Assembly: GCF_007741535.1 (NCBI RefSeq)
Contig: NZ_CP036525.1
Span: 2,976,001 to 3,040,000, forward strand
Source: Rubripirellula lacrimiformis
GTDB taxonomy: Bacteria > Planctomycetota > Planctomycetia > Pirellulales > Pirellulaceae
DNA length: 64,000 nucleotides
Direction of reading: 5' to 3'
Shown: positions 27,301 to 33,452 of the stretch, piece after piece
Layout of the letters: the number at the start of each line of letters is the position of its first letter
Numbering within the stretch: position 1 is the first letter of the stretch
The notes under the pieces: model-generated
Seen by the model: only the letters and a program-made list of their open reading frames with translations
Database searches by the model: none
What the model was told of the DNA's origin: nothing
Program-made: the position numbers and the translations under genes

Positions 27301-30300
27301 ATACCGGTGATTCGTCAGATCCGTTCAGCGGATTGGGCATCGATGACGATACCGTTGTCGTCCCAACACTGGCCGGCCTGCGTGCCAAGGGCGCCAATGT
27401 GACGGTGTTTGAAGATGAACGTCTGTTGGTCGAAGGCGTCGACTATACATTCAGCTATGACAAGACACAGAACGTGATCACGCTGACTCCGTTGGCAGGC
27501 ATCTGGCAAAACGATCGTTCCTATCGCATCGCGATGAACAACCAAGACCGTACGGTTTTGATTGCTCCCGATCCAAGCCTGGTGTCCGATGGCGATCAAT
27601 TGCTGATCACGGACAACAACGGCGGCACGCTTGCATTCGAATTCGAATCGGGCTTCGAGCTGACCGTCCCAGAAACGATCACGCTGGTTGTGCCGGAAGT
27701 CGGTACCAACGCGGGCGGGCTTCGTGATGGGGATATCTTCCGCATCAATGATGGCCAGAACCCGGCCATCGTGTTCGAATTCAACAGTGACACGGTCACG
27801 TTGCCAGGCACGGTGCCGATTCCGTTGCCGACCACACAAACGCCATCCGATCCGGTGGAACTGCAAGCTTTCTTGGACGGCATTGCACGGGACATTCGGG
27901 CTGCGATTGCTCAGCCACGTGTGACCCCCGGCGGACCACTGTTGCCGTTGGATGTGGACACCCGAGTGATCGGCAACCGCGTCATCGTTGGCGGTGAACG
28001 TGGGACGATCGCGGCTACCGAAAGCAGTGGCCTGCAACAAGCGTCGCGAACGCTCGCTTTGCGAGTGCCAACGGCCGGGGTTAGCCAATTGGGGATTCGT
28101 GATGGCGATCAGTTCTTGATCAACAACGGCAACGCGTCGTTGACTTTCGAATTCGATACCGATAACACGCTGACCAATCCTGCGAACGTCCGCATCAACG
28201 TTGCTCAGATGACAGCCAGTGGTGTGGCGACTGCCGTGCGTGACGCGATCAATGCATCCTCGCTTGGCTTGACGACCACGATTGAAGGTGACGGGCTTTC
28301 GGTCTACCTGAACCTTTCCACTCGTGGATCGGCATCGGTGTTGTCCGGCCAATTGGGTGTTGTCGGCATTAGCCGCACACCGGTCGATGGTGACACGATC
28401 GTGATCACCCCGACCGACAGTTCCGCGCCATCGGTGTTGGAACTGAACCGAACGGACGAACGCGATATTGATGGTTCGATCATCAACGATGGTGTCGCCA
28501 GCATCAACAATGTGCCGATCGACATCACACGTGCGACCACCGCCGACGAATTGGCGGGCCGCATTTCCAACGCGATCAAGGTTCTGCCTCCGATCGCAGG
28601 CCTGCCGTTGAACGACGTTGGTCCTATCGACGGCGGTTTGGTGACGATTGGTGGCGAAGCCGGCTTGGGCGTCGCTTTGACCGGCCAATCACTGGAACTC
28701 AATGGTTCGCCATCGGTTGCAGGTGCTTCGACCGTCGAAGTCTTCGGACCCTTGCTGTTGAATCTGCCACTGGTTGGTGGTGGCGGTATCGCATCGGGAA
28801 GCGTCATGGTCTTGACCGACGACGCTGGCAATGACGTCGTGTTCGAATTCAAGAACAACCTAGACGCATCGCCGGTTCGTGCGGTCACGTCGGTGGTGGT
28901 GCCATTTGATTCGTTCAGCACCGTTGACATCATCGCAAACAATCTTGTTACGGCGATCAACGGAGCCAACCTTGGAATCACGGCTGCCAATAATGGTGTC
29001 GGACGCGTCGCCCTGGGACGTATTTCCAGCGACCGTGTCGATATCGACGGCATCGTGGATCCACTTGACCCGACGACTTCCATCCCGGGTCTTAGCGGTG
29101 CATCGGTTCGTCGCGGAATCGTTTCCGACGGCGAAGTGTTGACGATCCGCCAGGGCAGCGTTGAAGTCCGCTTCGAATTTGAAGCGGCGAGCGGCAGCAA
29201 TGGAGTTGCCGCTGGCAACGTCCAAGTCGCCTTCCAACCCGGCAGCACGGTGGGGGATGTTGCGATCAGCTTGGCGGCCGCGATCAATAACAATAAGGGT
29301 GGTTTGCAAGTCGACGCAGTGGCTGAATTGGACGGCAACGGCGTTCCAACTGGCCGCGTCAATTTGAATGACCGTCCCGGCACGATTGTCGACGTGACAG
29401 CCGCGCCGACACTAAGTCTGGTCGGTGTACCGGGCGGAGCAGTTCCGATCCGGATTTCCCCAGCATTCAGTTCGAACGAAGTCAAAGAAGCGTTGATCAA
29501 CGCGATCAACAGCGTCAACCAAGCCGGTTCGCCTTCGATCACGACTTTGGCGGCCGAAGATCGCGGCGGAGACACGTTCTTCGTTTCCGGTGGTGCCTCG
29601 TTCAGCGGCCCAATCCTGAACTACTCGTTGCCAGCGATCGCCGACTTGGCGGGCAATCCTTTGGAACCCAATCGCAGCGACCTGTCGACTCAGTTCACCT
29701 TGCTGATGCCGACCGTTGGTCTGGACTTTGGCGACGCGCCGGATCCAGTGGCGGGTGTTTCGGGACGTTACCCAACCCAGAACGTGAACAACGGGCCTCG
29801 CCACGTTGTGGACAATCAACTTTATCTAGGTGCGTTCATCGACGCGGATACCGACGGCTCGCCGAACGCGGCTGCCGACGGCGACGATACCAAGATTCTA
29901 GGTTCCAGCACGGGCGCCCTGTTCGGTGTGTCCGTCGTGGATGGCGAGTTGGAAATCGTCGTGCAAACGGGGTCGGTGAACCCGCTGCTGCGTGACGGTG
30001 ACACAATCACGATTGATACCGGGGTTGCGAAGGCGACCTTGGAATTTGATCTGAATGGTCGATTCGACGAAGACAATTTTGCGATCAGCCCGGTAGATCC
30101 AACATCGCCAAGTTCGATCACCGCTGCGATCATGGCAGCGATTGAGCAGAGTCCGCTAGAACCGGCCTCGGTTCGATCGACCAGTGCGACTGTGGTGGTC
30201 AGTGCCGATGACGAAGACGGTGTATCGTTCGTCAGCGACATCAACCCTGCGGGCGTCCTGAACCGTGGACTAGCGATGCCGATCGACGTCAGCGTCACCG

Positions 30301-33284
30301 GCGCAGGGATCTTGGAAGCTTGGATCGACTTCAACGCCGACGGCGATTGGGACGATCCGGGCGAACAGATCATTCCGATGTCCGAAAATGCGTCGACGAG
30401 CGATCGTCGCGAAGAACTGTGCCCTGTCAACCTAGCGGGCGCCGTCAGCAATATCTTTGCCGACACCGGCGACGTCAGCACACGCACGTTCTGTATCGTT
30501 GTGCCATCGACAGCACCAGTCCCGCCGGGACCGGTGGAAACCTACGCTCGCTTCCGAGTGTCACGCGAAGGCGGACTATCGCCAACCGGATTGGCTTTGT
30601 CGGGTGAAGTCGAAGACTACGCTTTGACTTTGCTGCCCGGATCGCCGCCGCAGGTCAACTCGTTCACACGTTCCTTTAGCGTTGACGAAGACCGACCGCT
30701 ACAAGCTTTGGATGGCAACGGCGTCCTGACCTCGTCCACCGGTGATGACGGATTGCTTGCCGGAGTCATCGACAACGATGGCGACGGGATCAAGATCTTC
30801 GCCGATGATGTTGGTGTGCGAACGCTACTGACCCCGTCGGGCAGTCCGGCCGGTGAATTGACCCTGTTCAGCGATGGAACGTTCACGTTTGATCCGGTCG
30901 CTAATTTTGCCGGCACCGCCAACTTCACGGCCCGTGTCAGCGATGTTCAACCACTGGATCCATCCACCGAATTGGTCAATTCACGTCCGATCTCGGTAAC
31001 GATTACGGTCAACCCGGTGAACGATGCTCCGGTAGCAACGGGCACCAACGTGATCGTCAATCGTGCGATCTTGGAAGACGAGGTTCAAACCTTCGCAGCG
31101 TCGGATATGACCGTCGGTGGCGTCTTCCTGCCAGGTTTGATTGCAGACAAGTACACGCCCGGACCGGCAAACGAAGCTGGCCAACCGATGATCATTGCCT
31201 CGGTTTCCAGCGTGCGAGGTGTCAACTTGACTTCGCAGGGTGGTACCGTTTCGATCAGCGATGATGGGCTGACGGTCTTGTATACGCCGCCGCTTGATTA
31301 CAACGGCACGACACCTGACACGTTCAACTACACCGTTGGGGACGTTCCACCTGCTGGACAAACCAGTGAGATCGCAGCCAAGGTGGGCACGGTTTCGATT
31401 TCGTTCCAAGCCGTCAATGACGCGCCGCGAACGACTCTGGATAGTTACACTGGCGAAGAAGACGTGGATCTGCTGATCCCGATCAACGGGAACGGTACAA
31501 CTGCGGGAATCCTGGACAATGACACCGCGGGGCCGGATGACGAAGTCACCGCAGGCCAGACGATTTCGTTGATTCAAAATCAATTCCCGATCACCACATC
31601 CAATGGCGGCACCGTCATTCTGGACGGCACATCACTCAAGTACTCGCCACCGAATCAGTTCAGCGGCATCGACAACTTCCAATACCAAGTCCAAGACAAC
31701 TTGGGGGCAGTCGCCAGTGGAACGGTTTCGATCAACGTCGGTGGAGTCAACAACATTCCGGTATTCATCGGAATCAATGGTGACATCAATAACCAGTCGA
31801 TCACTCGCGACGAAAGCAAGACGCAAGCCGAAACGGTAACCTACGATCTGACAACTTGGTTCAACGATCCCGAAGGTGATGGATTGACCTTCACGGTGTC
31901 GTCGAGCAACCCGTCGGTGGTTTCAACTCAGTTGACCGGCAGCACATTGGTGCTGACCTACCCATCGTACCGATTCGGTGACACGGTTTTGACCGTCATC
32001 GCGACGGACACCAGCAACGCGCCAAGTGCACCGGCACAGATCGACATCAACGTGGTCAACACTCCTGATCCACCGATCAAGATCGGGACTCTTGACCCAC
32101 TAAGCGGTGTCGAGGATCAGGTCGTCGAAGCGGATCTGACAGGTGTTTTCTTTGACCCCGATGGTCAAGGGACTCTGACGTATTCGGTTGCTCGACTTGG
32201 CAACATCATCAACCCGACCGTGGCTCAGATTGCGGCTCACCCGTTGGTCCAGTCGATCGACACTTCCACCAGCCCGATGCGAATCGCGTTGAAGCCTGAT
32301 CAGTCGGGCATGGTCGAGATCGAAATTTCGGCAACCGACGGTTCGTTCCGCGTCAGCGATTCATTCGTGCTGACCGTGGCTCCTGTGGAAGATGCACCGA
32401 TTGCTGCGGCGGACAACTACAACGTACCGGTCGGTGCGAAGTTGCAAGTCATCACCCCGTCCGAAGGTCTGTTGCGAAACGATCGTGACGCCGATGGAAA
32501 CAACATCGTGGTCGATTTGGATTCGGTGATCGGTCCGGCACGCGGCGACCTGCAGGTCAACCCCGACGGAACGTTCAGCTATCAGTTCACTGATTCGCCA
32601 GTTGCCGGCCAAAGCTTGGTCGGACAGACCGACAGTTTCAGCTATCAGGCTAAGGACAGCACCGGTCGCTTTAGCAATCGTGTGACGGTCACCTTCACGC
32701 TGAACCAGTCGCGATATCAGAACCCCTTGGCTTCGCTGAACCAGGACGTCAACGCCGACGGCGTGGTCACGGCGATCGATGCACTGCGAGTGCTGAACTT
32801 CCTGGCTCGAAACCTGGGGACCGCATCCAGTGTTCCGGTCAGCGAGATCGGATCGGCTCCGCCAGACTATTACGACGTCAACGGCGACGGCCGGGTGTCC
32901 GCCAACGACGTGTTGTTGGTCATCAATGAACTGGGTCGCATCAACAGCGGCGAAGGCGAAATGGTATCGCCATCGGCCAACCTAGCGTCCAGTGCCGTCA
33001 CGACCGGGTTTGCCTCGGCAAGTTCGGTGGGCCTACCTAGTCGCCAAATTGAATGGGTAAGTCCGGCGGTTGATGATTACGATGATGAATCAGTCGGATT
33101 GACCCCGACGGATTCGCGTGACGCTGTATTGGCGTCCGGATTCGAAATCAGCTCGGCGGCGACCGAACAAGCGGTCTTGGCTGTGCCATCGGAATCCGAA
33201 GATGCGGCGAATCCCGAGAGCGTCGACGAAGCTTTGTCGACCATGTGGGACGACTTTGCCGTCAACGGATTCGATCCGGGCTAA
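15330..33284 (+). CDS. Giant modular surface protein 1 (LEPR-XLL-like, GEVED, cadherin-like, dockerin)
   Basis: A protein of about 5984 residues from ATG 15330 (GAAGG 9 bases upstream); an in-frame GTG at 15258 is less likely. The N-terminus is basic (RKKRR) with ETLETRQLLAG (59-69), like the LEPR-XLL motif of planctomycete exported proteins, but has no hydrophobic core. Rough layout: M10-peptidase-like scaffold 602-757 lacking zinc ligands; PPC-like domains about 788-1037, 2071-2231 and 2304-2444; beta-helix-like block 1191-1991; repeated FEFD/AIN modules at several sites, clustered at 4081-4711; GEVED domain 4800-5101 (GDAPDPV to GEVEDYAL); about five VNDAP cadherin-like repeats 5107-5796; dockerin-like pair of D-x-N-x-D-G loops 5800-5874; acidic tail ending DEALSTMWDDF. 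Probably a calcium-bound cell-surface or secreted adhesion or matrix protein. Function is inferred from domains only. Confidence 0.9.
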   Translation: MTSRKRLNTSTSHNDVSRAAGSSPSSSADGSVAGGAGAKSSRAGKPRQSRKKRRQHIIETLETRQLLAGPQLIGIQPNEGDLIVNGSVRETAPRVLTFRFDETQSIDPDTFDGIRVTRAGSDGLLGTTDDVVLNPGLVTLGDGAANEVVVRFADALPDDKYKAEVFAFDDAGLGITALRNQSDEVFRPSVSGQRVEVTNFELRLGALIESVVPQPVIRMADGSLVQNRDEVVVYFNEDPLFVEDTGASGVVQIGGQAITVTANLTDRAFDNTEIRFLPSSTASSAAASYDKDADTLTVVYPNGSTYASVATAINNLDAFNAVISSGTGNVVFNFNSQTTTGAPFLVTGTPSERSAENPRFYQLLLTQDSVSTVDDVMYFPREVVYDATTHTARLFFDGDINELPGVPLGGGTFRLRVGTAVDQRQDLILVPELVGVAPSVSTDFGINGLSVKFTSRAVGEGASGRQVSFTNTGNAGLSVSLNASDNVVFNFGGDSPTVADLQAIVAATPSVNAVITVSSRLGAVPGGGSEVVPMRVVGAAPLTLNAVGDTLGTALDVGIFGQDQLTSKVFSESIDPQSFLIELPGGNSDPGRLELPEVAGNGLVQYINSLFGDNGADATDGITEISYNFQGIFATGSGGTSFLNQINDRQKARIREALDLWANVIGVQFRETVDQGITFALGDISRLNTIPNTRVQQFNVLNANLRIDPTFNESAIVFSNQTDFNTAYGEDFLRKATAGIGLLLGLEQAPGLTPQTLLSLTPSFLNATINSPNENTLRDQEPAFPGNYDILHGQYLHNPDSVDIDLYRFVIDLDDADRVGTLTAETFAERLADSSSLDTALQLFQEFGASATSNFGLGNSLSVRFDSLASGKLGNNTTVEFFRSDRADGNGEIRITQKRDSQGNPIANGIVVDIPRLSASITSVTVGSIVDAINDDPFSSGLVRATLDMGAASTNVGTSNAPIQTALLSGGGIVQVSRNDDYFSEDSRIIATLGAGTYYVGVAASGNDSYDPTIADSGYGGLTQGKYDLHLKFEPQVDETEVIRDLDNPRSGVPGTGIDGDGDGTPGGVKNFWFQTRPENRQVNFTATGSGITAGQTVRIVAANGSVRTYQFVADGATALPGNVPVPYSTGAIGAETPSGSLATALAQAVRSQVGATGVEVSQVSSRLEFTGERSIEVSSNFRGGDILGRNIFVDKTAGPNADGSLDAPFNNIANSAVANAFDAALSGDIVRIIGNGGQDGDIATEADNFSYQVGISATGGQTLEDGRNLEVPQGVTTVIDAGAIIKLRSARVGVGSSTLLEDRSNGALQVLGTPRLVQLSPTGSIVESTLLGDTDALLSQYSDGSVIFTSISDSQADSSTANAGRTASPGDWGGLVFRRDLDESEGRADLEDEGIFLQTVNHAQIRYGGGSNLLIDSVQQLVNPIQIFELRPTITFNEISFSADAAISASPDSFEETSFQTPRFQQAGAFTADYSRVGPSIYDNVLVENSINGLFIRVVTTPGSAPRALTLAGRFDDTDVVHYFPENVIVEGTPGGSIQDGVQPDLASTAFATLPGGALLARTYDYRLTFVDSNGFESLASDPSASITAAANSSIQLLNLQPVPGNSDYVSRRLYRLDPSSGDYQLVATLDANASTYVDNGTTSQGTLDLTRVGIRGRLDASLVIDPGTVLKFRGSRLELGQGTQLLAEGKNSEPVIFTSYADDRFGSGGTFDTNNDNGSASGEVVAARGDWSGIYAAANSFVSMDYATVAYGGGVSLLEGGQSRGFAALELQQADGRITNGRFEFNEDGQDGAGPVGRFGRLGITPSTIFVRASQPTIVGNTFVDNRGSIIDIDSDSMTAERLVDLGRQTGVIERLEALDDNYGPLIRLNRYQNVAATQVASRQISGLEIRGGLLSTESVWDDTDIVHLLFDTIEVGNVHSSGGLRLLSRSDESLVVKLDGAGTPFSESAGTGLSATGSLSSIEDRIGGSLQIVGLPGAPVVLTSFYDDTVGAGLTPDGRQFTDNNGDSFGSRPEGNNWRSILLDEYSNDRNVDYILEQTVTSEVSPGLNGTVGNAQVLGAIAPNILSGDEQLRLGFEVEGFLNADNDVDTYSFTAEAGTRIWVDLDRTSYTLDSVIEVLDANGNVLARSDNSFDEVAGTPLQAVSPLIESTVGSLQGGADAFTDFGSGGLYQDFGSTNPRDAGLSLSLPGNRGTRSVYFFRVRSASVDPGDVTGGITNGGYRFQVRLQEDQEFPGSVVRFADIRYANNGIHVRGLPGSSPLLGDAQEDEAVGGAVVSNDSILPVTFTDFFFNDQAINGIRPQHIGNLLVSQDKSISVGGALATSNDIDFYQIDVDGDLSSGLQTSTIFDIDYADGFSRPNTTLVVYYDADGEDGDGLPQLVFIGEDSNVLDDQSQPVTSSQIDLLTRGSVSSGDPLIGPVSLSEGTYYVGVVGEGVTPDALASITTRREPIESILRIFEDHVEEVGGSTALPPKNDTAMFDTAALTPGWALTTNRASNPGHQRTQTFNGSRGTNLYPTSNQFENGGFNDTFFNAQALDVANPEWSLANDPNIGDSSRNTSQFIPHTTVFGTTPNEIVDVYRFDVAVDGSVVVLDIDNGINPNVRDPDTLPDDFPTQTDPNSVDLKLQLFDITGALVPGGTSSTSRANDGALGSEASSLFSNFSDDPYLQLTLAAGTYFVAVSPEATTYDAGTQSFTLDVANRPASGNYELHVSVENHAASGGDPGNESIRFDRSAPTGVLTSVPFDLAGYGPSDLPRFYYNYFYDPGAGDSVSIRVTSNENPGGTVLADAAFQSTAGNNFWRQGIVSLADFAGHENIQVEFTYTVNNPTLTNEGLYLDDFVVGFAERGELVTGADLGVVGVSGTSFTQAGEYQLEVRPGTEYGTPTGTGLRLDSTFDTNSRQGEFATIVAPHAAQITDGNTFTLSDGVRQVTFEFDLDTEVGITPGNIRVPYSATSTQSEVADSIRSAINLSVVRSTIRVQASDSTGSATGGFGDNQIAISGVVLGDFIEISSPSDLPAFDEPLDPSGGSFRLPVIFNEGQGDSNVIRSQSQVIVDSNKISNVRSIGIWSEPSRRNSDPDDRTGTFLDSNPTGTTNPGAVRNLPTLNNEVIGGQAPGIVVRNNTIDQAGFAGIKVEGEIRPYVIDSSVFDIGTEDVVGTFAFADLVSDGLLMVIDAADTRVVFEFEDIGGDATTAGGSGQIGGNGFSDGHVPIYYRRTGPLYNGLRESPHTRHEVMLAIYDAIQSSILVNNGMSPLVQATLGTSLRGGDSSFDDFFGGIFGNNLLASDAAVYIEGATNVQFSFAQLNPPPVPSLNPFDLTGLAPVHDAPQPVSRIVNNTIYGNDGTASRFSGNPTVEPNDLLFQAVDTRLGSGHTGAYINSGVIGDSTGLVVGASDVDFYRVELVAGDRLTVDVDTIDGGPDTTLRLFDSSGVEIVLNTGGSAPGYLETAVGPDAVAGTPGDANFDATLNRAGDPFIDFTSRLTGTYFIGVSSAGNDAYDALSTSGRVSGTGGTGDYDIAIETYTPRSFVMSVDNGSNTRFPGANTGFQASTLFDTTFTVTQIADIQTSVARGTPTNDLVFRFTDAQGGRIINTTATDTGYEINIPLQGDDEFRVSDIVQAIAYAISGDAFVENANLPNPPLPNHNFGNGPDGLSGPVQPVLASALGGIEGNAAGLRTFPLAFPDFNTAFGHNRTNQVGSVGFAGTSTLGSGVSELYVLVERAAKITISPEAAAAGLRLDPAPGVNVDQLLPETGVLLTGGSSGTVVNNVFSNLHQGVVSEITKFASFSQANQPDVHPKPGIAIVTANVFQHIETANNVFRQQMTQPFVNNGDISITPGPSNVNGGTDDFNITLGNNDPLFVNPEGGNFLPTDNSVIIDSSVNSLTERDRLAGLLQSIGLPVSNVLAPDRDVNGVLRADNPNVAPPGGLGSQVFKDRGSNELADFVGPAAIINVPRDNDAQGIDLDPATGFLRLSGGVYSEFRIQLRDTGDSSDPFSGLGIDDDTVVVPTLAGLRAKGANVTVFEDERLLVEGVDYTFSYDKTQNVITLTPLAGIWQNDRSYRIAMNNQDRTVLIAPDPSLVSDGDQLLITDNNGGTLAFEFESGFELTVPETITLVVPEVGTNAGGLRDGDIFRINDGQNPAIVFEFNSDTVTLPGTVPIPLPTTQTPSDPVELQAFLDGIARDIRAAIAQPRVTPGGPLLPLDVDTRVIGNRVIVGGERGTIAATESSGLQQASRTLALRVPTAGVSQLGIRDGDQFLINNGNASLTFEFDTDNTLTNPANVRINVAQMTASGVATAVRDAINASSLGLTTTIEGDGLSVYLNLSTRGSASVLSGQLGVVGISRTPVDGDTIVITPTDSSAPSVLELNRTDERDIDGSIINDGVASINNVPIDITRATTADELAGRISNAIKVLPPIAGLPLNDVGPIDGGLVTIGGEAGLGVALTGQSLELNGSPSVAGASTVEVFGPLLLNLPLVGGGGIASGSVMVLTDDAGNDVVFEFKNNLDASPVRAVTSVVVPFDSFSTVDIIANNLVTAINGANLGITAANNGVGRVALGRISSDRVDIDGIVDPLDPTTSIPGLSGASVRRGIVSDGEVLTIRQGSVEVRFEFEAASGSNGVAAGNVQVAFQPGSTVGDVAISLAAAINNNKGGLQVDAVAELDGNGVPTGRVNLNDRPGTIVDVTAAPTLSLVGVPGGAVPIRISPAFSSNEVKEALINAINSVNQAGSPSITTLAAEDRGGDTFFVSGGASFSGPILNYSLPAIADLAGNPLEPNRSDLSTQFTLLMPTVGLDFGDAPDPVAGVSGRYPTQNVNNGPRHVVDNQLYLGAFIDADTDGSPNAAADGDDTKILGSSTGALFGVSVVDGELEIVVQTGSVNPLLRDGDTITIDTGVAKATLEFDLNGRFDEDNFAISPVDPTSPSSITAAIMAAIEQSPLEPASVRSTSATVVVSADDEDGVSFVSDINPAGVLNRGLAMPIDVSVTGAGILEAWIDFNADGDWDDPGEQIIPMSENASTSDRREELCPVNLAGAVSNIFADTGDVSTRTFCIVVPSTAPVPPGPVETYARFRVSREGGLSPTGLALSGEVEDYALTLLPGSPPQVNSFTRSFSVDEDRPLQALDGNGVLTSSTGDDGLLAGVIDNDGDGIKIFADDVGVRTLLTPSGSPAGELTLFSDGTFTFDPVANFAGTANFTARVSDVQPLDPSTELVNSRPISVTITVNPVNDAPVATGTNVIVNRAILEDEVQTFAASDMTVGGVFLPGLIADKYTPGPANEAGQPMIIASVSSVRGVNLTSQGGTVSISDDGLTVLYTPPLDYNGTTPDTFNYTVGDVPPAGQTSEIAAKVGTVSISFQAVNDAPRTTLDSYTGEEDVDLLIPINGNGTTAGILDNDTAGPDDEVTAGQTISLIQNQFPITTSNGGTVILDGTSLKYSPPNQFSGIDNFQYQVQDNLGAVASGTVSINVGGVNNIPVFIGINGDINNQSITRDESKTQAETVTYDLTTWFNDPEGDGLTFTVSSSNPSVVSTQLTGSTLVLTYPSYRFGDTVLTVIATDTSNAPSAPAQIDINVVNTPDPPIKIGTLDPLSGVEDQVVEADLTGVFFDPDGQGTLTYSVARLGNIINPTVAQIAAHPLVQSIDTSTSPMRIALKPDQSGMVEIEISATDGSFRVSDSFVLTVAPVEDAPIAAADNYNVPVGAKLQVITPSEGLLRNDRDADGNNIVVDLDSVIGPARGDLQVNPDGTFSYQFTDSPVAGQSLVGQTDSFSYQAKDSTGRFSNRVTVTFTLNQSRYQNPLASLNQDVNADGVVTAIDALRVLNFLARNLGTASSVPVSEIGSAPPDYYDVNGDGRVSANDVLLVINELGRINSGEGEMVSPSANLASSAVTTGFASASSVGLPSRQIEWVSPAVDDYDDESVGLTPTDSRDAVLASGFEISSAATEQAVLAVPSESEDAANPESVDEALSTMWDDFAVNGFDPG

Positions 33285-33307
33285 CGCAGCCCGGCGGATC
33301 GCGACCA

Positions 33308-33329
33308 CCTGGGCAGGATGCCCGGGTTT
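33308..33329 (+). terminator. Weak hairpin terminator candidate after giant gene 1
   Basis: CCTGGGCA (33308-33315) pairs with TGCCCGGG (33319-33326), with one G-U pair and a 3-base loop, followed by TTT. It lies 23 bases after the stop and could cause partial termination before the second giant gene. Confidence 0.4.
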
Positions 33330-33369
33330 CAGGCCTGAAGGATTGGGACGAATCGACCAACTATTATTT

Positions 33370-33404
33370 CAAATCGATCTGGCGTGCTTTTTCGCCTCGA
33401 TTTG
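33370..33404 (+). promoter_or_regulatory. Hairpin in the leader of giant gene 2
   Basis: CAAATCGA (33370-33377) pairs with TCGATTTG (33397-33404), and inside it GGCG (33381-33384) pairs with CGCC (33393-33396). It ends 48 bases before the second giant gene's ATG, so it could affect mRNA processing or translation. Role unproven. Confidence 0.3.
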
Positions 33405-33452
33405 AGCCCCTGATATTCCCCCAGATTGCCCCTTCTTAAGGCCAGGTCACCC

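Noticed and set aside
22619-29575. Several long minus-strand open frames (up to 701 residues) inside the giant gene
   Set aside because: They mirror the sense codons of a repetitive beta-rich protein and contain no recognisable domain or start signal.
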